DNA of 7,385 nucleotides from SIG480 sp045614365 (GTDB lineage Bacteria; Bacillota; Clostridia; Oscillospirales; JAAYXM01): NCBI GenBank assembly GCA_045614365.1, contig JAZLCV010000170.1:1-7385 (forward strand), given 5' to 3'. Below are positions 1 to 6,599 of the stretch, piece by piece. The notes beneath the pieces were generated by a model. The model searched no databases, was not told where the DNA came from, and saw only the letters and a program-made list of their open reading frames with translations. Each line of letters starts with the position of its first letter. The first letter of the stretch is position 1. The translations under genes were made by a program, and so were the position numbers.

Positions 1-18
1 ATGAGCGCGATAATTTAT

Positions 19-37
19 CCGCTGCTTTATCCAGCGG
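19..37. other. small hairpin upstream of mgl operon
   Basis: CCGCTG (19-24) and CAGCGG (32-37) form a 6-bp stem around a 7-nt loop. It lies at the window edge, 18 nt before a second hairpin. It has no T-tract, so it is not a terminator by itself. Its role is unknown, and it may belong to the 3' end of whatever precedes this window. Confidence 0.3.
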
Positions 38-54
38 CAAAAGCGTGGGTTTTT

Positions 55-98
55 AAAGGGGTTCGCAAGAAAACCCCTTTGATACAATTTATTTTTTT
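55..98 (+). terminator. possible weak terminator before mglB
   Basis: AAAGGGGTT (55-63) pairs perfectly with AACCCCTTT (72-80) around an 8-nt loop, giving a 9-bp stem. Only three T follow inside the stem, and the longer T-run (92-98) begins 11 nt after it, so the terminator form is imperfect. It could end an upstream transcript or sit in the mgl leader. I could not find a convincing promoter with a good -35 between this hairpin and the mglB start; CATAAT at 132-137 is a possible -10 without a clear -35. Confidence 0.35.
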
Positions 99-156
99 AA
101 CATTACAAGTATTCATTTCCGTTTTTGCGGGCATAATGCAAATAAGCAATGAAAAA

Positions 157-163
157 AGGAGAG
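157..163 (+). promoter_or_regulatory. ribosome binding site of mglB
   Basis: AGGAGAG ends 9 nt before the ATG at 173. It places the start there and not at the in-frame ATG at 149, which lies upstream of the site and would add eight lysine-rich residues before the signal peptide. Confidence 0.8.
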
Positions 164-172
164 AAAAAAATC

Positions 173-1255
173 ATGAAAAAAATATTTTCAATATTAATCG
201 CGCTCACAATGCTCTTTGCATTTACCGGATGTATGGGCGACGGTGGCGGCACTGATGAAACAAGTGCGGCGGTATTCTACTACACATATTCCGACCCGTA
301 TATCTCCACTGTCCGCGCAAGTCTTGACCGCGAGCTTGAAGCCACGGGCATAAAGTATCAAGACTATGACTCAAACTCCAGCCAGACCACCCAATCCGAA
401 CAGGTCCAGACCGCTATCACCAACGGTGCAAATCTTCTTATAGTAAATATAGTTGAAACCGGCTCCGACGATGCCGCACGCGGAATTGTCCAGCAGGCAA
501 GAGCCGCAGATATCCCGCTAATCTTCTTCAACCGAGAGGTTTCCGATGAAATTATTGCAAGCTACGAAAAATGTGCCTTTGTCGGCACCGACGCCGCAGA
601 AGCGGGGCATATGCAGGGCGAAATGATTGCGGACTACCTTCTCAAAAACTATGATGCGGTTGACTTAAACGGTGATGGCACAATCTCATATGTAATGTTC
701 AAGGGACAAAACGGAAACGCAGAAGCTGAGTTCCGCACAAAATACGCCGTTGAGGATGCAAACGCCGCACTGAAAAAAGCAGGTAAGCCCGAGCTTATGT
801 TCTATGACAAGAACAACCGCGACAAATACCTTGTTGACAAAAACGGAACCTGGGCGGCAAGCGCATCAAACGAATATATGACAACTATTCTCACCGAATA
901 CACCGAAGCGAACAAAAATATGGTGGAAGTCATCATCTGCAACAACGACGGTATGGCAGAAGGCGCAATAACTGCTCTCAACACCGCAGGATACAACACC
1001 GGCAGCGGAAAGACAATCCCGGTTTTCGGCGTTGATGCAACGGAAGCGGCGGTTTCCCTCATCGGTTCGGGAAAAATGACCGGAACAATTAAGCAGGATG
1101 CCGCAGGTATGGCGAAGGCTCTTTCCCGCCTTTCCTCCAACATCAAGAACGGAAAAGACCTTATGAGCGACACGTCAGATCTTCATATTGACGAAAATGT
1201 TTCAAAAATCCGCATACCTTACGGAATTTATACGGGAGAAAACACTGCGAAATAA
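173..1255 (+). CDS. mglB: galactose/glucose ABC transporter substrate-binding lipoprotein
   Basis: This is the extracellular sugar-binding protein of an Mgl-type importer: it captures galactose, glucose or a methyl-galactoside and delivers it to MglC/MglA. The 360-aa product starts with a lipoprotein signal peptide (MKK, hydrophobic stretch, lipobox F-T-G-C with Cys20), followed by a short Gly-rich linker. The rest aligns by eye along its whole length with E. coli MglB. The EF-hand-like calcium loop is present (D164, N166, D168, T170, S172) together with the distant ligand E252. Sugar-contact positions D41, N120, R188, W227, N258 and D288 match E. coli D14, N91, R158, W183, N211 and D236. Four other contacts differ: Y43 (F16), N182 (H152), E184 (D154) and Q308 (N256). 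It is the first gene of the operon, 22 nt before mglA. The family is certain; the exact sugar is less so because of the changed contacts. Confidence 0.93.
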   Translation: MKKIFSILIALTMLFAFTGCMGDGGGTDETSAAVFYYTYSDPYISTVRASLDRELEATGIKYQDYDSNSSQTTQSEQVQTAITNGANLLIVNIVETGSDDAARGIVQQARAADIPLIFFNREVSDEIIASYEKCAFVGTDAAEAGHMQGEMIADYLLKNYDAVDLNGDGTISYVMFKGQNGNAEAEFRTKYAVEDANAALKKAGKPELMFYDKNNRDKYLVDKNGTWAASASNEYMTTILTEYTEANKNMVEVIICNNDGMAEGAITALNTAGYNTGSGKTIPVFGVDATEAAVSLIGSGKMTGTIKQDAAGMAKALSRLSSNIKNGKDLMSDTSDLHIDENVSKIRIPYGIYTGENTAK

Positions 1256-1277
1256 AGGAGAATCCGGATAAAAAGCT

Positions 1278-2774
1278 ATGGAAAATGATGTACTTCTCAG
1301 AATGCAGGGCATCTCAAAATCCTTTCCGGGCGTGCGTGCACTCGACAACGTTTCTCTCGACGTGCGCCGCGGAACAGTTCATGCGCTCATGGGCGAAAAC
1401 GGTGCAGGAAAAAGCACGCTTATGAAGTGTCTTTTCGGGATTTACACAAAGGATTCCGGTAAGATACTGTTAGACGGCAAAGAGGTTTCTTTTAAAACAT
1501 CAAAAGAGGCGTTGGATAACGGCGTCGCAATGGTCCATCAGGAGCTTAACCAGGCGCTTAAACGCAGTGTTGCCGATAACATCTGGCTCGGGCGGTATCC
1601 TACAAAAGGACCGCTCGTGCGGGAGAAAAAAATGTTTGATGATACCCGCGAAATCTTCAAAAAACTCGGCATTAACATAAACCCCGCTCAGATAATGGGA
1701 AGCCTTCCCGTTGCGCGGCGGCAGATGGCAGAGATTGCAAAGGCGGTATCCTACAACGCACGTGTTATCGTTTTTGACGAGCCGACAAGCTCATTAAACG
1801 ATGCCGAGGTTGAACAGCTCTTCCGCATTATAGATATGCTGAAACAGAATGGCACAGCAATAATCTATATTTCCCATAAGATGGAGGAAATTCTGCGCAT
1901 TTCCGATGATATCACCGTTATGCGTGACGGGCAGCACATCACAACCGAGCCGGCAAAGAATATGACAATGGAAAAGATAATCAGGCTGATGGTGGGGCGC
2001 GAGCTTGGAAACCGTTTCCCGGAACGAAAAAACAAGCCGGGTAAGCCTCTCCTTGAAGTGGAGGGGCTTACATCACGCTATTCAAACCTGCGCGATGTTT
2101 CCTTTACGCTTCGCGAAAGCGAAATCATCGGTATTGCAGGACTTGACGGTGCAGGCAGAACAGAGCTTTTAGAAAACATCTTCGGACTTTCCGCACGGGA
2201 GAGCGGGCGGCTTACCCTGCGCGGGCGTGAGATAAAAAACCGCAGCGCGCGGGATTCGATATCAAACGGCTTCGCGCTGGTGACCGAAGAGAGACGTTCC
2301 ACAGGCATTTTCGGAATTCTTTCCATCCGCGCAAACACCACGGTATCAAGCCTTAAAAAATATCTTTCTTACGGCTTTGTGCTCAACAAGAAAAAAATGC
2401 GCCTTACAACAGATGATATGATAAAATCTCTGCGTATAAAAACTCCGACACAGGATACAAAAATCCGCTCGCTTTCCGGCGGAAATCAGCAAAAGGTAAT
2501 CTTTGGCCGCTGGCTTCTCACCGACCCGGATATTCTCCTGCTCGACGAGCCTACGCGCGGAATAGACGTAGGTGCAAAATTCGAGATATACAGCGTCATC
2601 GGCAACCTTGCATCAAACGGAAAATCCGTTATTATGGTATCCAGCGAAATGCCCGAGCTTTTGGGCGTGTGTGACAGAATTCTCGTAATGTCCGGTGGAC
2701 GGCTTGCCGGTGAAGTGGATGCAAAGAACGCAACACAAGAACAGATAATGACACTGGCAACAAAGTATGCGTAA
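1278..2774 (+). CDS. mglA: galactose/methyl-galactoside ABC transporter, double ATPase subunit
   Basis: This cytoplasmic ATPase powers sugar import through MglC. Its 498 aa hold two fused nucleotide-binding domains, the usual length for MglA/RbsA/XylG-type proteins. Domain 1 has Walker A GENGAGKST (39-47), Q-loop Q88, a degenerate signature around LPVARRQM (143-150), Walker B VIVFDE (163-168) and switch His200. Domain 2 has a degenerate Walker A GLDGAGRTEL (288-297) without the usual GKS/T, a canonical LSGGNQQ signature (399-405), Walker B LLLDE (420-424), and Ser in place of the switch His (SSEMPE). This asymmetry is normal for the family. The N-terminus fits the family's MEN...ISKSFPGV pattern, supporting the ATG at 1278, although the AAGGAG at 1255-1260 is 17 nt away, longer than usual. 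The gene lies between mglB and mglC. The name MglA is preferred over RbsA or XylG because of the MglB-like partner. Confidence 0.93.
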   Translation: MENDVLLRMQGISKSFPGVRALDNVSLDVRRGTVHALMGENGAGKSTLMKCLFGIYTKDSGKILLDGKEVSFKTSKEALDNGVAMVHQELNQALKRSVADNIWLGRYPTKGPLVREKKMFDDTREIFKKLGININPAQIMGSLPVARRQMAEIAKAVSYNARVIVFDEPTSSLNDAEVEQLFRIIDMLKQNGTAIIYISHKMEEILRISDDITVMRDGQHITTEPAKNMTMEKIIRLMVGRELGNRFPERKNKPGKPLLEVEGLTSRYSNLRDVSFTLRESEIIGIAGLDGAGRTELLENIFGLSARESGRLTLRGREIKNRSARDSISNGFALVTEERRSTGIFGILSIRANTTVSSLKKYLSYGFVLNKKKMRLTTDDMIKSLRIKTPTQDTKIRSLSGGNQQKVIFGRWLLTDPDILLLDEPTRGIDVGAKFEIYSVIGNLASNGKSVIMVSSEMPELLGVCDRILVMSGGRLAGEVDAKNATQEQIMTLATKYA

Positions 2775-2796
2775 CAACCGGCAAATCGGTTATTGT

Positions 2797-2850
2797 AATG
2801 CAAAAATCAGTATAATTTCATTTTGCATTTTGCACTCTGCATTTGCATTT
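2797..2850. repeat. TGCA heptad repeat with inverted repeat between mglA and mglC
   Basis: The 95-nt gap between mglA and mglC holds AATGCAAAA (2797-2805) and its exact reverse complement TTTTGCATT (2821-2829), a possible 9-bp hairpin with a 15-nt loop. The right arm continues into a short tandem run with TGCA at 2824, 2831, 2838 and 2844, that is every 7, 7 and 6 nt. A small hairpin AACCG/CGGTT (2776-2780 with 2787-2791) lies directly after the mglA stop. No T-tract follows, so it is not an intrinsic terminator. TGCATTT-type short repeats are familiar from intergenic regions of clostridial genomes (recollection, not checked). Confidence 0.5.
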
Positions 2851-2869
2851 ACTAAGAGGTGGCTAACTT

Positions 2870-3946
2870 ATGGAAAACAAAAAAAACACGCGCTTCCGGC
2901 GCGGATTTGACGAGTACAAAACACTCGACCCCGCCGAAAAAAGCCGTATTAAACGCGAATTTTTTATAAATAACGCGCTGTATATCTTCCTTATTGCCGT
3001 TATAATAGCAATAGCGATATACCGCCCGCGCTTTCTCTCACCCAGCTCGCTTATTAACATACTCTCGCTATCAGCCGCAAACCTTCCGATTGCACTCGGT
3101 ATAGCCGGTGCAATAATCCTTACAGGCACCGACCTTTCCGCAGGCCGTGCCGTCGGTCTTTGCGCGTGCGTTGCCGCCTCACTTCTGCAGGCAACAGGGT
3201 ATGCAAACAAGATGTTTCCGGACATAGGAACAATGCCGGTATTTCTCGTCATAGCGCTTATTATCGCAATCGGCGCACTTATAGGTGCGGTAAACGGCTT
3301 CTGCACCGCTAAATTCAACCTTCACCCATTTATAGTTACTCTTGCAACCCAGCTTATAATATACGGTGGGCTGCTTATGTATCTGACGCTCGGCACGAAT
3401 AACGGACAGTCCATCTCCGGCCTTTCCGAAAGCTATACGGGTTTTATAAACGGAAGCATTCTTTCTGTCGGAGGTACGGCAATACCCAACTTTGTGTGGT
3501 ATTCGGTTATAATAACTATAGTTATGTGGTTTGTCTGGAATAAAACCACATTCGGAAAAAATATGTTTGCTGTCGGCTCTAACCCCGAAGCGGCGCACGT
3601 TTCGGGTGTCAACGTCACGCGGACGATAATCCTCGTATTCACGCTCGCCGGTGCGCTGTACGGTGTTACCGGATTTATCGAGGGCGCAAGAATAGGCTCA
3701 AACAGCGCATCCACCGGTCTTAACTATGAGCTTGATGCAATTGCCGCGTGCGTAATAGGCGGCGTTTCGTTTGTCGGCGGTATCGGTAAGATACGCGGCG
3801 TTATAATGGGCGTTGTGCTTCTTCGCATAATCTTTGTCGGTCTTACCTTCCTTTCCGTCAACCAGAATATGCAGTATATCATAAAGGGACTTATCATCCT
3901 TATCGCGTGTGCGATTGATATGCGCAAATATCTTGTGAGAAAGTAG
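2870..3946 (+). CDS. mglC: galactose/methyl-galactoside ABC transporter permease
   Basis: This is the membrane channel of the sugar importer. It is 358 aa with a charged cytoplasmic N-terminus (about residues 1-33), then roughly ten hydrophobic segments (near 36-50, 73-85, 95-108, 122-142, 152-173, 209-223, 252-271, 290-303, 308-328 and 336-348). Family marks of the BPD_transp_2 carbohydrate permeases are GTDLSAG (86-92), the NNGQSISGL stretch after residue 176, and the cytoplasmic coupling segment FGKNMFAVGSNPEAAHVSG (228-246), which contacts the ATPase. The start is supported by AGAGGTGG (2855-2862), 7 nt upstream. The gene sits 95 nt after mglA, the largest gap in this operon, and is followed 8 nt later by a 36-codon ORF. 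As an assignment among close relatives (MglC, RbsC, XylH), MglC is favoured by the MglB-type partner. Confidence 0.92.
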   Translation: MENKKNTRFRRGFDEYKTLDPAEKSRIKREFFINNALYIFLIAVIIAIAIYRPRFLSPSSLINILSLSAANLPIALGIAGAIILTGTDLSAGRAVGLCACVAASLLQATGYANKMFPDIGTMPVFLVIALIIAIGALIGAVNGFCTAKFNLHPFIVTLATQLIIYGGLLMYLTLGTNNGQSISGLSESYTGFINGSILSVGGTAIPNFVWYSVIITIVMWFVWNKTTFGKNMFAVGSNPEAAHVSGVNVTRTIILVFTLAGALYGVTGFIEGARIGSNSASTGLNYELDAIAACVIGGVSFVGGIGKIRGVIMGVVLLRIIFVGLTFLSVNQNMQYIIKGLIILIACAIDMRKYLVRK

Positions 3947-3954
3947 GAAAGACA

Positions 3955-4065
3955 ATGCGGAAAATAAACCCTTATGAAAATATATCTGTCGGTGTGCGGC
4001 TTCTTGATGCGGCAATAATTGCCCTTCTTGCTCTCCTCGGTGCGGTTATCTGCATACATTTTTGA
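3955..4065 (+). CDS. 36-aa single-helix membrane peptide at end of mgl operon
   Basis: An ATG 8 nt after the mglC stop opens a 36-codon ORF ending in TGA at 4063-4065. AGGAAAG (3945-3951), overlapping the mglC stop codon, is a suitably placed ribosome binding site. The product has a short polar N-terminus (MRKINPYENIS), then VGVRLLD, then an uninterrupted hydrophobic stretch at about residues 19-34 (AAIIALLALLGAVICI), ending in HF. That is one predicted transmembrane helix with positive charges (R2, K3, R15) on the N side, suggesting the N-terminus is inside. I do not recognise the family. Position and spacing suggest co-translation with MglC and a possible role as a small accessory or stabilising subunit of the sugar permease, which is inference. 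It could also be a chance ORF, but the tight spacing, ribosome binding site and clean helix argue otherwise. It ends 29 nt before the next promoter. Confidence 0.6.
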   Translation: MRKINPYENISVGVRLLDAAIIALLALLGAVICIHF

Positions 4066-4094
4066 TTCTTTTCCTTTTTTTAACTCTCTTTTTG

Positions 4095-4123
4095 TTGACA
4101 AAAGCTTTTATAATATGTATAAT
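4095..4123 (+). promoter_or_regulatory. consensus sigma-A promoter of amino-acid ABC operon
   Basis: TTGACA (4095-4100) and TATAAT (4118-4123) match both consensus hexamers exactly and are 17 nt apart. The expected transcript start is near A4130, giving a leader of about 59 nt before the binding-protein ATG. The DNA just upstream is T-rich (4066-4094). No intrinsic terminator for the mgl operon is visible before it, so readthrough from mgl is possible. Confidence 0.85.
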
Positions 4124-4172
4124 TATTGTACAAAGCCTTGCGGCACACCGTCGCATCTTTACAACAAATTTT

Positions 4173-4178
4173 GGGAGG
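4173..4178 (+). promoter_or_regulatory. ribosome binding site of the amino-acid binding protein
   Basis: GGGAGG, 10 nt before the ATG at 4189. It decides the start over an in-frame ATG at 4126, which lies upstream of the predicted transcription start (about 4130) and would precede the signal peptide with 21 unrelated residues. Confidence 0.8.
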
Positions 4179-4188
4179 TTTCACAATA

Positions 4189-4929
4189 ATGAAAAAGGTT
4201 TTGGCACTCACACTTGCAGCTGTTATGGTTTTTGCTTTTGCAGCTTGCTCCGCCCCCGCAGAAAAAGAAGTTCTCACAATGGGAACAAATGCAGCATTCC
4301 CGCCGTATGAAATGGTTGACGAAAACAACAACATCATCGGTATCGATGCTGAAATCGCTGCTGCTGTTGCAGAAAAGCTCGGTATGGAGCTTGAAATCAA
4401 GGACATGGCTTTCGATTCTCTTATCACTGCTGTTTCCTCAGGCGCAATCGACGTTGCTCTCGCAGGTATGACAGTTACCGAAGAGCGCAAAGAGGCAGTT
4501 AACTTCTCTGACTCTTACGCTACCGGCATTCAGGTTGTTATCGTTACCGAAGACAGCTCTATTGCAACAATCGATGACCTTGCAGGCAAGAAGATCGGCG
4601 TTCAGTCCGGCACAACAGGCGACATCTACTGTGCAGGTGACTATGGCGAAGATGCTGTTGCACGTTATGACAACGGTGCTCTCGCTGTTCAGGCTCTCCT
4701 CAATGGTCAGGTAGACTGCGTTGTTATCGACAACGAGCCGGCAAAGGCATTTGTCGAAGCAAACGAAGGCCTTAAGATTCTTGAAACAGAGTACATTACC
4801 GAAGAGTATGCCGCTGCTATCGCAAAGGAAAACACAGAGCTTCTTGACAAGTTCAACACCGCACTTTCCGAGCTTCGTGCAGAGGGCAAGATCGACGAAA
4901 TCGTCGGCAAGTACATCAAGGCAGAGTAA
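4189..4929 (+). CDS. polar amino-acid ABC transporter substrate-binding lipoprotein
   Basis: This extracellular receptor of an amino-acid importer belongs to the SBP_bac_3 family (GlnH/ArtJ/HisJ/FliY type). The 246-aa product has a lipoprotein signal peptide ending in A-A-C (Cys20). The mature part shows the family landmarks: GTNAAFPPYE (32-41), the GIDAEIAAAVAEKLG helix (51-65), TVTEERKEAVNFSDSY (95-110) whose Arg100 is expected to hold the ligand carboxylate, GVQSGTTGD (137-145), and D181 in VVIDNEPA, expected to bind the alpha-amino group. The length is typical. Specificity cannot be read reliably: glutamine, basic amino acids and cystine all remain possible, so no symbol is given. Codon choice differs from the permeases: Ile is ATC or ATT with no ATA seen, and GCT, GTT and CTT are common. 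This suggests high expression, as expected for a binding protein needed in excess. Confidence 0.92.
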   Translation: MKKVLALTLAAVMVFAFAACSAPAEKEVLTMGTNAAFPPYEMVDENNNIIGIDAEIAAAVAEKLGMELEIKDMAFDSLITAVSSGAIDVALAGMTVTEERKEAVNFSDSYATGIQVVIVTEDSSIATIDDLAGKKIGVQSGTTGDIYCAGDYGEDAVARYDNGALAVQALLNGQVDCVVIDNEPAKAFVEANEGLKILETEYITEEYAAAIAKENTELLDKFNTALSELRAEGKIDEIVGKYIKAE

Positions 4930-4941
4930 TTCAAACTGATG

Positions 4942-5005
4942 CTCCCTCCGGGAGGGAGAAAGATTTTAAAAGTATTTTATACCTCCCCCTTCCGGGGGAG
5001 GTATA
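4942..5005. repeat. twin palindrome (REP/MITE-like) between binding protein and permease
   Basis: Two GC-rich palindromes occupy the 101-nt gap. The first, CTCCCTC/GAGGGAG (4942-4948 with 4952-4958), has a 7-bp stem and CGG loop. The second, TATACCTCCCCC/GGGGGAGGTATA (4978-4989 with 4994-5005), has a 12-bp stem and TTCC loop. They are separated by a 19-nt AT-rich spacer. Neither is followed by a T-tract, so they are poor terminators. Their form recalls dispersed CTCCC...GGGAG intergenic palindromes common in gut Clostridia (recollection, not checked). In an mRNA they could protect the upstream binding-protein message from 3' decay and lower expression of the downstream permease (inference). 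Confidence 0.65.
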
Positions 5006-5030
5006 TGACTAAAAAGGAAGTAAATGCAAA

Positions 5031-5813
5031 ATGAATGTTTTAACCTTTGCCAAATGGATATCTGAAATGGCACCCGGCTGGATTCTCGCTCTCCCCGAGT
5101 CTCTTCAACGCCTGTGCTTTCAGTTTTTCCAGGTATTCGTTTTTGAAAACCGTTGGAAATTTTTCACCGACGGTCTTATCACTACGTTTGTCGTAACAAT
5201 CGGCGCGCTTATTCTCGGCGTTATCATCGGTATGGTTGTCGCAATAATCCGTTCGACGCACGACAGCACCCGTGGCCGTCCGAATATTTTTCTTCGAATT
5301 ATAAATGCAATATGCAAAATTTACGTCACCGTGCTTCGCGGTACACCGCTTATGGTTCAGCTTCTTATCATGGGCTTTGTTATTATGGTACCGAAAAGCA
5401 CATTTGACACAAACGTCTGCGCTATTATCACGCTCGGTATAAACTCCGGTGCGTATGTCGCGGAAATTGCCCGCTCGGGAATTATGTCAATCTCAGCAGG
5501 ACAGATGGAAGCAGGAAGAAGCCTTGGTCTCAACTACCGCCAGACGATGAGCTACATAATCATCCCGCAGGCGTTTAAGAACATTCTCCCCGCGCTCGGC
5601 AACGAGCTTATCGCGCTCCTTAAGGAGACATCGCTTGTCACCGTTATCGCCCTTCAGGACGTAACAAAGGCGGCGCAGGTAATCGTAAGTAAGACCTACA
5701 CAGCAACGATTCCGTATATAAGCCTTGCGCTTATTTATCTTGTTCTTGTTATGATTCTTACAAAGCTTCTCGGAATACTTGAGAGGAGGCTTCGCGAAAG
5801 TGATAAACGTTAA
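5031..5813 (+). CDS. polar amino-acid ABC transporter permease
   Basis: This is the membrane subunit of the amino-acid importer, of the HisM/GlnP/ArtQ type. The 260-aa product has a hydrophobic-amphipathic N-terminal stretch of about 45 residues, then helices near 48-73, 106-120, 128-147, 188-209 and 226-248. The LRGTP motif (102-106) and the cytoplasmic EAA coupling loop (from E160, EAGRSLGLNYRQ through IIPQAFKNILPALG to 190) are clear hallmarks of this permease class. AAGGAAG (5014-5020) is 10 nt before the ATG. An ATG at 5024 is out of frame. As the only permease gene here, it probably forms a homodimer. The stop overlaps the following ATPase gene by 14 nt, which implies translational coupling. 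Substrate is undetermined. Confidence 0.92.
   Translation: MNVLTFAKWISEMAPGWILALPESLQRLCFQFFQVFVFENRWKFFTDGLITTFVVTIGALILGVIIGMVVAIIRSTHDSTRGRPNIFLRIINAICKIYVTVLRGTPLMVQLLIMGFVIMVPKSTFDTNVCAIITLGINSGAYVAEIARSGIMSISAGQMEAGRSLGLNYRQTMSYIIIPQAFKNILPALGNELIALLKETSLVTVIALQDVTKAAQVIVSKTYTATIPYISLALIYLVLVMILTKLLGILERRLRESDKR
5784..5789 (+). promoter_or_regulatory. ribosome binding site of the ATPase gene (inside permease gene)
   Basis: A full AGGAGG lies 10 nt before the GTG at 5800, within the last codons of the permease. It favours GTG 5800 as start over the in-frame TTG at 5779, which lies upstream of the site and has no ribosome binding site of its own that I can see. Confidence 0.8.
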
Positions 5814-6522
5814 AGGACTTCAGAAAGCGTTCGGTGACCACAAGGTTCTCTGCGGCATCGACGAGCATATCAAAAAAGGTGAAAAGGTCGTTATCATCGG
5901 CGCATCCGGCTCGGGAAAATCTACCTTTCTCCGTTGCTTAAACCTTCTCGAACAGCCGACAGGCGGACAGATTTTCTTTGAGGGCACGGACATCACCAAC
6001 CCAAAAAACGATATAAACAAGCTCCGCCAGAAGATGGGAATGGTTTTCCAGCAGTTTAACCTCTTCCCGCATATGACGGTAAAAGAAAATATAAAGCTTG
6101 CTCCGGTAAAACTTAAGCTTATGACGGAAGAAGAAGCAGAAAAAAAGGCTCTCGCGCTTCTTGCGCGCGTAGGTCTTCCCGAAAAAGCAGATGCATATCC
6201 CGGTCAGCTTTCCGGCGGCCAGCAGCAGAGAATAGCAATCGCCCGCGCACTTGCCATGAATCCGGATGTGATGCTCTTTGACGAGCCGACTTCCGCTCTT
6301 GACCCTGAAATGGTCGGCGAAGTTCTTGAAATTATGCGTGAGCTTGCAGACGAAGGAATGACAATGGTTGTTGTTACCCACGAAATGGGATTTGCCCGCG
6401 AGGTTGCAACACGCGTCCTCTTTATGGACGAAGGTGTTATCGCGGAACAGGGCACACCGGATGAGCTTTTCGGTAACCCAAAATCTCCGCGCCTTCGCGC
6501 ATTTCTTGGTAAGGTGCTGTAA
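5800..6522 (+). CDS. polar amino-acid ABC transporter ATP-binding protein
   Basis: This is the cytoplasmic ATPase of the amino-acid importer, of the GlnQ/HisP/ArtP type. The 240-aa product matches the usual length (about 240-250) and begins MINVKGLQKAFGDHKVL when read from GTG. Motifs in order are Walker A GASGSGKST (34-42), Q-loop Q84 in MVFQQFNLFPH, signature LSGGQQQR (137-144), Walker B VMLFDE (157-162) followed by PTSALDPE, and switch His194 in VVTHEMGFAR, which is very characteristic of polar amino-acid transporters. It overlaps the permease end by 14 nt and is the last gene of the operon, 20 nt before a strong terminator. All catalytic residues are present. Substrate specificity depends on the binding protein and permease and is not readable here. 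Confidence 0.95.
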   Translation: MINVKGLQKAFGDHKVLCGIDEHIKKGEKVVIIGASGSGKSTFLRCLNLLEQPTGGQIFFEGTDITNPKNDINKLRQKMGMVFQQFNLFPHMTVKENIKLAPVKLKLMTEEEAEKKALALLARVGLPEKADAYPGQLSGGQQQRIAIARALAMNPDVMLFDEPTSALDPEMVGEVLEIMRELADEGMTMVVVTHEMGFAREVATRVLFMDEGVIAEQGTPDELFGNPKSPRLRAFLGKVL

Positions 6523-6542
6523 AAATATTGGAAAATAGTCAT

Positions 6543-6577
6543 AAAAGAGGAACGATATAAAGGTCGTTCCTCTTTTT
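6543..6577. terminator. strong (bidirectional) intrinsic terminator
   Basis: AAAAGAGGAACGA (6543-6555) pairs perfectly with TCGTTCCTCTTTT (6564-6576), a 13-bp stem with an 8-nt loop and a T5 run (6573-6577) on the + strand. On the minus strand the same hairpin ends in TCTTTTAT, so it can also stop the converging gene whose stop codon is at 6600-6602. It closes the amino-acid ABC operon. Confidence 0.9.
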
Positions 6578-6599
6578 ATGGCGTTCTCATCATAATTTA

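Noticed and set aside
109..137. Sigma-A promoter for mglB using CATAAT at 132-137
   Set aside because: No acceptable -35 at 16-18 nt spacing; the leader would also be very short. Left unannotated.
1..255. 84-codon ORF at the left edge, + strand
   Set aside because: It runs through two hairpins, has no recognisable protein features, and overlaps the mglB signal peptide out of frame.
4011..4024. Palindrome GGCAATAATTGCC as an mgl terminator
   Set aside because: It would leave a 3-nt loop on a 5-bp stem inside the small ORF, and the T-rich stretch is about 50 nt away.
4126..4188. Upstream in-frame start for the amino-acid binding protein
   Set aside because: It precedes the predicted transcription start and would place 21 unrelated residues before a canonical signal peptide; the GGGAGG at 4173-4178 serves the ATG at 4189.
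3724..4490. Several minus-strand ORFs of 105-136 codons opposite mglC and the binding-protein gene
   Set aside because: They are shadows of well-supported + strand genes, with low-complexity Ser/Ala/Ile-rich products and no ribosome binding sites.
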